7,103 bases of DNA, from assembly GCA_007131625.1 (NCBI GenBank), contig SLQC01000045.1:1-7103 (forward strand), given 5' to 3'. The notes under the pieces are model-generated. The model made no database searches. It was not told where the DNA came from and was given only the letters and a program-made list of their open reading frames with translations. The position numbers were made by a program, and so were the translations under genes. This stretch comes from Balneolales bacterium (GTDB taxonomy: Bacteria > Bacteroidota > Rhodothermia > Balneolales > Natronogracilivirgulaceae). Below, one piece after another: positions 1 to 5,854 of the stretch (position 1 is its first letter; every line of letters begins with the position of its first letter).

Positions 1-123
1 ATGATTTTAAACCATTTATATTTTTTCTAATCATTCAGGCAATATTATTTACCCGGCCAAATAGATCAGGCAATGTAACATCATGTTCAGATAGTATTGT
101 ACGTGGCCGATAACTAAGATAGG
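1..123. other. AT-rich leader upstream of the pilus operon
   Basis: No complete gene lies here. One plus-strand frame is open from base 3 to a TAA at 111-113. Its 36 codons include a hydrophobic stretch, so it could be the C-terminus of an upstream gene, but its codons (AGA, CTA, ATA, several TCA) differ from those of the genes downstream. The first 30 bases are very AT-rich, including a TATATT at 17-22. A nine-base direct repeat, TCAGGCAAT, occurs at 35-43 and 66-74. I found no convincing -35/-10 pair and no Bacteroidota-type TTTG / TAnnTTTG pair. Whether this is a promoter region or a short intergenic junction is undecided. Confidence 0.35.
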
Positions 124-126
124 TTG

Positions 127-657
127 ATGACCGATTATTCCGACATAATGTATGCCATGGGAGCAATGGTGATTTTTTCCATTCTGATCATTAACACCAA
201 CTCATCGATTTTTCGGAATGAGGTATTGTTGATTGAGAACGAATTGGAGCATACGGCAATCGCCCTCGCACAGGGGATTGTTGAGGAAGCCCGATCGAAG
301 CGATTTGACCAGGAAACCCTCGGTGACGAAGAGGCGTTAAATATACCCATCCCGTTACTTTCCCGGCATTTCGATCCTGAGATGGTTCCCGGCTCGTTCA
401 CCGCTCCCTCGAACCTTGGCCCGGAAATCGGAGAAGTCTATCCCGATTTCAATGATTTTGATGACTATAACGGACTGGAATTGCAGCTAACCACCGATCA
501 TGGTGAATATGCGATAACAGCAGAAGTATATTATGTGTATTGGAACAATCCTGATGTCCCGGCTTCGGTACAAACCGAGCACAAGCGGATGAACGTCTTT
601 GTCACCAGCAATTATTTTAACCACACGGTAACAATCAGCTATATTAAAAGCTTCTGA
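127..657 (+). CDS. PilV-like minor type IV pilin (pseudopilin)
   Basis: This is a 176-residue protein with one N-terminal hydrophobic segment (about residues 10-22), followed by an amphipathic stretch and a soluble domain, the layout of a type IV pilin-like subunit. Three stretches match minor pilins of the PilV type: ALAQGIVEEARSKRFDQ (residues about 46-62), DFDDYNG (110-116) and KRMNVFVTS (153-161) near the C-terminal beta strands. By family, it would sit in the inner membrane and join the pilus tip or initiating complex. The usual prepilin peptidase site (basic leader, Gly before a Phe-Thr-Leu-Ile-Glu-like start) is absent, and the N-terminus is acidic (D3, D6). A TTG at 124 directly precedes the ATG at 127; an in-frame TAA at 115-117 rules out any earlier start, and I prefer the ATG. 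Eight bases separate it from the next gene. PilV-like is inferred from motifs and from the PilW- and PilX-like genes that follow; GspI-like is the alternative. Confidence 0.7.
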   Translation: MTDYSDIMYAMGAMVIFSILIINTNSSIFRNEVLLIENELEHTAIALAQGIVEEARSKRFDQETLGDEEALNIPIPLLSRHFDPEMVPGSFTAPSNLGPEIGEVYPDFNDFDDYNGLELQLTTDHGEYAITAEVYYVYWNNPDVPASVQTEHKRMNVFVTSNYFNHTVTISYIKSF

Positions 658-665
658 TTACTCCT

Positions 666-1178
666 ATGCTTCTAAACAGCGAAAGCGGCCTTAAAAACAT
701 GAACGCCATCCGGAAAATCCTGGATGATGTCCCACTCCTATTTCGAAAATTTACAGCTGAAGATCTGCGTAACTTTTTGTCGATAGGTCATATAGAATAT
801 TATTCCCAAGGTGATGTCATTGTACGGGAAACGGATGAATCGTCCCATACCGCCTATCTGATTGCCGACGGAAAACTGACCGTATGGAACAAGAATATTC
901 ACCTTGCCGACATGCATGTCGGGGACTTTCTCGGCGAACCTTTTTTATATAATAAATCAAAACGATCGGCAACTGTAAAGGTAGAAAGTGACTCGGTTGT
1001 CATACGGTTTGACCGTGAAGAAACCCTGCAGTTTTTTCGAAGTCAGCCGGAGCGTTTATTCAAAACATTTATTATGAATATCATGGAAATACAACATGGA
1101 AAAATTATATCCATGAATTCCAAACTTGTCAAACTCAAACAGCAATTACTTTACAAAGATAATACAGGAAATTCCTGA
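666..1178 (+). CDS. Stand-alone cyclic-nucleotide-binding (CRP-like) domain protein
   Basis: This 170-residue protein carries one cNMP-binding domain of the CRP/PKA type. An N-terminal helical region (PLLFRKFTAEDLRNF, about 23-37) leads into the beta-roll: YYSQGDVIVRETD (45-57), then AYLIADGKLTVW (63-74). The phosphate-binding cassette is GEPFLYNKSKRSATV (90-104). Its E91 and R100 have the same nine-residue spacing as in PKA-type cassettes (consensus FGELALxxxxxRxATV), so ligand binding is plausible, although the usual Leu after the Glu is Pro. A long helix follows (about 131-162) and the protein then ends. There is no helix-turn-helix, so it is not a typical transcription factor. Its stop overlaps the next start (TGATG), implying translational coupling with the PilW-like gene. 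I infer that it ties pilus assembly to a nucleotide signal by protein contact; ligand and partner are unknown. A second in-frame ATG at 699 is an alternative start. Confidence 0.85.
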   Translation: MLLNSESGLKNMNAIRKILDDVPLLFRKFTAEDLRNFLSIGHIEYYSQGDVIVRETDESSHTAYLIADGKLTVWNKNIHLADMHVGDFLGEPFLYNKSKRSATVKVESDSVVIRFDREETLQFFRSQPERLFKTFIMNIMEIQHGKIISMNSKLVKLKQQLLYKDNTGNS

Positions 1179-1180
1179 TG
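1166..1180 (+). promoter_or_regulatory. Ribosome binding site and TGATG stop/start overlap
   Basis: AGGA at 1166-1169 lies eight bases before the ATG at 1178. The stop codon of the cNMP-binding gene (TGA, 1176-1178) shares its A with that ATG. This fixes the start of the PilW-like gene and suggests ribosome hand-over between the two genes. Confidence 0.65.
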
Positions 1181-1753
1181 AATATTTCCATCGTCATAAG
1201 CTCCATTGTCGGCGGGATTTTAATCATCGCAATTGCGACGCTCAGTTTTCGTATGTCCGAAAGCTCCGGCAACAATACGTTGTACAACATGAGCAAATCC
1301 CGTATGGATGTGATTGCAGAAATGGTCACTTATGATATCCGGAACCTGGGCTACCGGGCCGATGATATAAATTGTCCCGCCATCGTCTCCGCCGACATCC
1401 ACGAGCTTACATTTTGTGCCGACATCGATAACGACGGCTTCACCAACCGGGTCACCTGGCGTTATGACACTACTGCTGAAGTGGAATCAACGCCCAATCC
1501 GAATGACCGGATGCTCATCCGGGAAGTGCTCATGGAGGACGGTCCGGACGAAATCGCTATTAGCCTGGTAGTTACCAAATTTGAATTTACCTACTTCAAC
1601 GTTGACAACGACACCATCAATCCGGCCACCGAGCTGAATCAGCTGAGTCGGATTCGTCTTTCTATCCAAACGGAAAGCGAATTTTCGTATGGTGACAAAT
1701 ATGCACGTTCTGCCTGGGAGCGTACATTTACCCCAAGAAACCTGAATCTGTAA
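1178..1753 (+). CDS. PilW-like minor type IV pilin (pseudopilin)
   Basis: This 191-residue protein has an N-terminal membrane helix (about residues 4-24), then a helical stretch ending in SRMDVIAEMVTYDIRNLGYR (41-60). That resembles the PilW/GspJ pattern in which a long helix ends with D-I-R-x-A/L-G-Y/F. Two cysteines (C66, C80) could form a disulfide in the periplasm. FCADIDNDGFTNRVTWRYD (79-97) holds a D-x-D-x-D-G acidic loop (D82, D84, D86, G87) of the calcium-binding type, followed by a beta strand as in PilW-like proteins. The C-terminus (RIRLSIQTESEF, 158-169, and SAWERTFTPRNL, 178-189) is typical of this class, which ends with strands close to the final R-N-L. No basic leader or Gly-Phe cleavage motif is visible. 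By family it is a minor pilin in the pilus-initiating complex, with GspJ as the closest type II secretion counterpart. The gap to the PilX-like gene is 18 bases. Confidence 0.72.
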   Translation: MNISIVISSIVGGILIIAIATLSFRMSESSGNNTLYNMSKSRMDVIAEMVTYDIRNLGYRADDINCPAIVSADIHELTFCADIDNDGFTNRVTWRYDTTAEVESTPNPNDRMLIREVLMEDGPDEIAISLVVTKFEFTYFNVDNDTINPATELNQLSRIRLSIQTESEFSYGDKYARSAWERTFTPRNLNL

Positions 1754-1762
1754 CCGAATACC

Positions 1763-1766
1763 GGAG
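1763..1766 (+). promoter_or_regulatory. Shine-Dalgarno GGAG for the PilX-like gene
   Basis: GGAG lies five bases before the ATG at 1772. It is the clearest ribosome binding site in the window and supports that start codon. Several other genes here have weak or no Shine-Dalgarno sequence. Confidence 0.6.
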
Positions 1767-1771
1767 TCATT

Positions 1772-2803
1772 ATGGGCAGAGGTTTACTTATTATGACACT
1801 TGGACTTAGTATTGTCTTGGGCATGATCCAGATTGGTGTTCAAAACCGACAATTGTCCGCAGATAGCCAAAATGTCGGGTATTTTAACCAGACGCATGTA
1901 CAGAACATTGCCGCCAGCTCCCTGGAGTACGGCCTCAACAAGTTCAACCAGAACCCTGGCTGGCGGACCGCAGGAAATCCGGACACCTTCACTATGATCG
2001 GCGTACAGTCCGAAATCCATGTGGACGATAATATCAGTCACCCCGACGATCTGCAGGGTAACCAAATCCGGATACGCGCCCTGGCCGAAGTCGACAATCG
2101 CACTGCCCGGTCGGAAGCAATACTTCAGTTCGAGAGCATTTTCCCTCCAATACCTGGCGCCATGGGATTTTACGGTGAAGATTCAGAACTCGACATCCGC
2201 GGAAATGTGACTGTGATCGGGCACGATATGAATCCGGACGGTACCGAGGGTGAAAAACAGTCCTTACCGGGAATCGTTGCTGAAGTAGAATCAGACAGTT
2301 TAATGGTTACAAGCGGTCAGGCGTATACACTGGACGGGGAACCGCCTTTCTCTGTGCAGGATCTCGACGGCCAGGAGCTTCAAGACTTCATCGTTGACTT
2401 CATGGCTGTAGCCGATTTGTACTCTGCACCAGACGTCGGTTCCGTGGAAAATCCCAAGATCGTTAAAATGCCTGAAGGCAACACTGAGATTTCAGACAAG
2501 GAAGGGGGTGCGGGCATTATCATTGTCCCGCCAGACGCCACCCTGTCACTACGCGGCAGTTTCTCTTATCAGGGTCTGCTTATTATCCAGGGCAAACTGG
2601 ATATCGCCGGCAACGTGGCTATTTACGGATCAGCCCTGTTCGGTGACAACGCACTGCTTGAAATTGAGGAAGTCGACCCCAATGACGCCACTTTGAAAGG
2701 CAACACCATGATCCAGTATAGCAGTTCAGCGCTGGAAAATGTGGACCGGGCACTTGGTGTTCTCTTGAACCGGGGTTTTTCAATTTCCGGAATATATGAA
2801 TAA
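1772..2803 (+). CDS. PilX-like minor pilin with a beta-rich C-terminal domain
   Basis: This 343-residue protein begins MGRGLLIMTLGLSIVLGM, which resembles the PilX N-terminus (Arg-Gly followed by a Leu-rich helix with no Glu at position 5). Gly4 is therefore a possible prepilin peptidase cleavage point. The helix continues as HVQNIAASSLEYGLNKFNQN (42-61), the usual A-x-S-L-x-x-G-L-x-x-F pattern of these proteins. Beta strands follow to about residue 125, then a second region opening with FPPIPGAMGFYGEDSELDIRG (124-144). Residues 246-293 (G-A-G-I-I-I-V through G-L-L-I-I-Q-G-K-L-D-I-A-G-N-V to A-L-F-G) look like successive short strands with Gly/Asn turns, as in the solenoid-like C-terminal domains of long PilX-like proteins. 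By family it acts at the pilus tip, outside the inner membrane. It is much longer than a classical PilX (about 170-200 residues), and the role of the extra domain is unknown. Confidence 0.7.
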   Translation: MGRGLLIMTLGLSIVLGMIQIGVQNRQLSADSQNVGYFNQTHVQNIAASSLEYGLNKFNQNPGWRTAGNPDTFTMIGVQSEIHVDDNISHPDDLQGNQIRIRALAEVDNRTARSEAILQFESIFPPIPGAMGFYGEDSELDIRGNVTVIGHDMNPDGTEGEKQSLPGIVAEVESDSLMVTSGQAYTLDGEPPFSVQDLDGQELQDFIVDFMAVADLYSAPDVGSVENPKIVKMPEGNTEISDKEGGAGIIIVPPDATLSLRGSFSYQGLLIIQGKLDIAGNVAIYGSALFGDNALLEIEEVDPNDATLKGNTMIQYSSSALENVDRALGVLLNRGFSISGIYE

Positions 2804-2826
2804 CGACCGATTCACCAGATATACAG

Positions 2827-4089
2827 ATGGAAACATCAACACAAACCGACATCAAACGAAAAGAACACGATCCACCCCATGATCTCAATGCGCTGGTTGC
2901 CCCGCTTGTTGAGCAGATTCCCGCGACGTTAATCGGGTTGGAGCGGCAGGAGGTAATCGGCCGGATTATCGGCGAGCAGTCCGATGAACTTCGGATGCAG
3001 CTACGGGAAATCATTGAGTTCTTTCTGTTGGAAATGGATCACAACAACGCATCCGACATCGATCTTGGGGGCAACGGATGTGCAGATAAAATATGGTACC
3101 GGGTCTACGGCTATAAAAAACCCTGGCTCCACAGTCCGAAATACAAAACCACTTTCACTGATTTTCTGCTTCACAGCATCCTGATGCCGGCCCAGCGCAC
3201 CTTTTTGCTGAAACACAAAAACCTCGATTTTTCCTATGTAATTGAATCCAAAGGGAAGGAAAACAAACGGTTTAGGGCGGATATGTACTTCGACATGGAG
3301 AACCTCGCTCTGAACATGAGGAAAATCGATACCGAAATTCGACCCTTCAAAGGACTGGGGCTTCATCCCGAAGTGGCCAAAGCCCTCAGCTTGAAGTATC
3401 TCAAATACGGCATGACGCTGGTCACCGGCATCACCGGATCGGGCAAATCGAGTACACTCGACACCATCATCGATGCCAACAACCGGTCGGTTGACTCTCA
3501 CATCGTGATAATTTCGTCACCGGTCGAACTTGTCCACACGCCAATCCGCTCCATTGTACGCCACCGGGAAGTGGGACGCGATGTCCCATCATTTCGCGAC
3601 GGCGCCGTGCAGGCGATGCGGCAGGATCCCGACATCATTATGATCGGTGAGTTGCGGGACGATGAGACTATTATGACTGCGTTGGAGGTCACCGATTCCG
3701 GACACAAAACCTTTTCTACGCTTCACACTGCATCGGCTACCGAGAGCATTGACCGGATCCTCGGGGAGGTGCCTGTTGATGAACAAGACCGGGTGCGCAA
3801 CCGGTTGGCTGATGTGCTTACCTGTGTCATCAGCCAGAAACTGGTCCCAACCATCAAGGGAACCCGGGTGTTGGCCAAGGAGGTCCTGCTTGCAACCGCT
3901 TCAGTCAAGGCTGCCATCAGAAATAACAACACTGCCGAGATTTATCAAATGCTCAGTGAGGGGAGCAATTACGGAATGCATACTTTGGAACAGGATCTGA
4001 AGCGCTTGTGCGACCGGCATATCATCTCCGAGGAGGAAGCACTCAATTACGCTAATAACAAAAAGCGTCTCAAAGAATTACTGGAATAA
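2827..4089 (+). CDS. PilT-family type IV pilus motor ATPase
   Basis: This 420-residue cytoplasmic hexameric ATPase belongs to the secretion ATPase superfamily. Visible motifs are ASDID (54-58, cf. PilT ASDLH), Walker A GITGSGKSS (201-209, K207), Arg-rich RHREVGRD, Walker B DIIMIGELRD (269-278, E275) and a His box GHKTFSTLHTASA (292-304, H293, H300). AIRN at 363-366 is the C-terminal motif linked to PilT retraction function. Spacing from the Walker lysine to E234, E275, H293 and H300 equals that I recall for Aquifex PilT (K136, E163, E204, H222, H229), so the core aligns without gaps. Two oddities stand out. The Asp box reads SSPVE (230-234) instead of EDPIE, losing its first two acidic residues while keeping E234. 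The N-terminus is also about 50 residues longer than usual. The four-cysteine zinc motif and N1 domain of PilB/GspE are missing, so I call it PilT-like; whether it retracts, extends or does both is unknown. The gene lies 23 bases after the PilX-like gene. Confidence 0.88.
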   Translation: METSTQTDIKRKEHDPPHDLNALVAPLVEQIPATLIGLERQEVIGRIIGEQSDELRMQLREIIEFFLLEMDHNNASDIDLGGNGCADKIWYRVYGYKKPWLHSPKYKTTFTDFLLHSILMPAQRTFLLKHKNLDFSYVIESKGKENKRFRADMYFDMENLALNMRKIDTEIRPFKGLGLHPEVAKALSLKYLKYGMTLVTGITGSGKSSTLDTIIDANNRSVDSHIVIISSPVELVHTPIRSIVRHREVGRDVPSFRDGAVQAMRQDPDIIMIGELRDDETIMTALEVTDSGHKTFSTLHTASATESIDRILGEVPVDEQDRVRNRLADVLTCVISQKLVPTIKGTRVLAKEVLLATASVKAAIRNNNTAEIYQMLSEGSNYGMHTLEQDLKRLCDRHIISEEEALNYANNKKRLKELLE

Positions 4090-4117
4090 AAAAATCTGCA
4101 ATTAATAGTTATATCAT

Positions 4118-4120
4118 TTG
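4118..4120 (+). promoter_or_regulatory. TTG start codon of the PilM-PilN fusion
   Basis: Between the in-frame TAG at 4106-4108 and the conserved PilM beginning (KEIIGLAL) the only possible initiator is this TTG. The next in-frame ATG is far inside the gene. No clear Shine-Dalgarno sequence precedes it, so translation of this gene may be weaker than that of its neighbours. Confidence 0.6.
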
Positions 4121-5851
4121 GCTTCTAAAGAAATTATAGGGTTGGCCCTGGAAGATGACAAAATTCGCGGAGCGAGATTCCTGGTGCATAAGGACTATCT
4201 CGAACTGCTTGATCTGGATACCATCCAGCTGTCTCAGCCGCTGACCGCGACCGAAGAAAAACAGGTGGGCCAGGCCGAAGTAGCGACCATCTCCGATACA
4301 GACGATATCTTCAATATCAATAGTGAGGAGTCCGAAATCCTTGACATGAATGACGACGAGGGGGATACCGATTCTGAATTCGACATGACCGAAGAGGGTT
4401 TGTCGGGTGATGAAGAAAAGTCCAATGAGGCGCTTTTGCAGTTGATGCTTTCCAATTTTAACAAGAAAAAAGTCAACCTCTCGCTCAATGTACCGGCCGG
4501 CAATACCATTATCCAGTTTTTCGACGACACCGATTACCGCCAGCTCATAAAAGAGGACCTGAAAGATTTCATCAGTGACAAGGTCTCCAGTATCTATAAC
4601 AAGGAAATCCCGGATGAACAGTATCGTTCGCATATCCAGGGTGATGGGTCGCTGGTTTTGACCTCATTCGAAAACCGGTCGGATCTGCTTAACCTGGTCG
4701 ATCGCACTGCATCGATTTATAACGGGACTATCCGAATCCGGGAAATTCGTCCCGACGAGTTAAACCTGATTGGACTCATTCGATCCAACTACAACCTTGA
4801 AGAAGGTGAATATACAGGAGTCATCCATATTGGTAAGGAAAGTACCCGGATGCTTTTCCTGAAGGGGACTGAGTTGCACTCCGTTCTGCCTGTTATCACT
4901 GTAAAAAGCAGTTCCAGGAAAGCACTCGACACCATCTTCTCCAAGATTCTATTTGAAGTGGACAAGGGGGAAATTCCCAATATCGACAGATTGCTCATTA
5001 CAAATCCGGCCGGGTTCGGCGATGATGCCAGGGCGTTTTTTGCCGAACAATTTATGGATGTCGAAGTTGAAATTTTTCAGTATCACAGCAACAAGATCAT
5101 ACTCTCTGAAGAGCTGGAGAAAAGTCCGCCAAATCTCAACAGTTACACCTGCGCCATTGCGGCAGCCTGGACTGCCAGCGGTATTGACGATGATGCTTTT
5201 CTGCCGTTCTCTTTTCTTCCAAAATATGTACGGGACCGACAACAGGTTTTCAAGCTGCAGTGGCACGGCGTACTTTTGCTGCTGCTCATCGCTGCCATTC
5301 CAATTCTGCTGAATACGAAATATCAGACCGGGCAGAACACCATCTCCAGACTGGAGACCGAGCAACGTGTACTGCAAACCGAGATTCTGCAGATAAAACC
5401 CCTGGCGGGAACCGTCGAATCCCTGTTTATCGAACTGGATGAAGAAAATTCCCGGTTGGTGCTGCTGGAACAACAAAGCACGGAGGCTTTGAAATGGAGC
5501 CAGAGCCTGGACAAACTCAACTATGGAATGTGGCCAATTCAGAATACCTGGTTGACTTCGATGCAGTCGGTCAACGAGGGTATGATCCTGGACGGTTACA
5601 CACTTTATCGCAGTCGGATACCGCGCATTGCCCGGATCTTCAATGACGCTTCGATAAGTCAGGTTTCCAAAGGTGAAATCCGCGAACAGAATGTGTACCG
5701 TTTTACCATACTTGTAAACAGTATCACCGCCGATACAACCCTATTCAATCCCGATACGCCAACTGTTTCTGAGGAACAGATTCGCAAATTTCTGGAAGAA
5801 GCGGGACTCGTGTATAATGAAGTCGATAACAACCAGCCTGGTACGGAATAA
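4118..5851 (+). CDS. PilM-PilN fusion protein (GspL-like layout)
   Basis: This 577-residue protein joins a PilM-like actin fold to a PilN-like part. Residues 4-38 (KEIIGLALEDDKIRGARF...) match the first PilM strands. A strongly acidic insert (about 59-104, 20 Asp/Glu in 46) follows. The fold resumes at KVNLSLNVPAG (118-128), continues to TGVIHIGKESTRMLFLKG (233-250) and ends near 355. Phosphate-loop residues look degenerate: ALEDDK and VIHIGKES replace the usual D-x-G motifs, so ATP binding is doubtful. SFLPKYVRDRQQ (365-376) resembles the PilN N-terminal NLLP motif. A membrane helix (384-398), a coiled coil (about 402-455) and a ferredoxin-like periplasmic domain (about 475-540) complete the PilN half. 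By family it sits under and through the inner membrane, linking the motor to PilO. The start is TTG at 4118, because an in-frame TAG at 4106-4108 leaves no ATG option. The next gene begins three bases after its stop. Confidence 0.85.
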   Translation: MASKEIIGLALEDDKIRGARFLVHKDYLELLDLDTIQLSQPLTATEEKQVGQAEVATISDTDDIFNINSEESEILDMNDDEGDTDSEFDMTEEGLSGDEEKSNEALLQLMLSNFNKKKVNLSLNVPAGNTIIQFFDDTDYRQLIKEDLKDFISDKVSSIYNKEIPDEQYRSHIQGDGSLVLTSFENRSDLLNLVDRTASIYNGTIRIREIRPDELNLIGLIRSNYNLEEGEYTGVIHIGKESTRMLFLKGTELHSVLPVITVKSSSRKALDTIFSKILFEVDKGEIPNIDRLLITNPAGFGDDARAFFAEQFMDVEVEIFQYHSNKIILSEELEKSPPNLNSYTCAIAAAWTASGIDDDAFLPFSFLPKYVRDRQQVFKLQWHGVLLLLLIAAIPILLNTKYQTGQNTISRLETEQRVLQTEILQIKPLAGTVESLFIELDEENSRLVLLEQQSTEALKWSQSLDKLNYGMWPIQNTWLTSMQSVNEGMILDGYTLYRSRIPRIARIFNDASISQVSKGEIREQNVYRFTILVNSITADTTLFNPDTPTVSEEQIRKFLEEAGLVYNEVDNNQPGTE

Positions 5852-5854
5852 CAC

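Noticed and set aside
17..22. Promoter -10 box TATATT
   Set aside because: The AT-rich context makes such matches frequent, and a matching -35 element would lie outside the window. It is noted only in the leader description.
666..1178. CRP/FNR transcription factor
   Set aside because: The protein ends after the long helix that follows the cNMP domain, with no helix-turn-helix, and the following frame is the PilW-like gene. No frameshift linking to an HTH is apparent.
3001..3501. Long minus-strand open frame opposite the ATPase gene
   Set aside because: It lies wholly within a well-supported plus-strand gene with conserved motifs, and its translation shows no recognisable domain. The same applies to the other minus-strand frames (for example 4949-5476 and 4109-4633).
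2827..4089. PilB/GspE extension ATPase
   Set aside because: It lacks the tetracysteine zinc motif and the N-terminal PilB domain, and it carries the PilT-type AIRN segment and PilT-like spacing.
4090..4117. Terminator between the ATPase and PilMN genes
   Set aside because: The gap has an A-run and is AT-rich, but it contains no stable hairpin followed by T residues.
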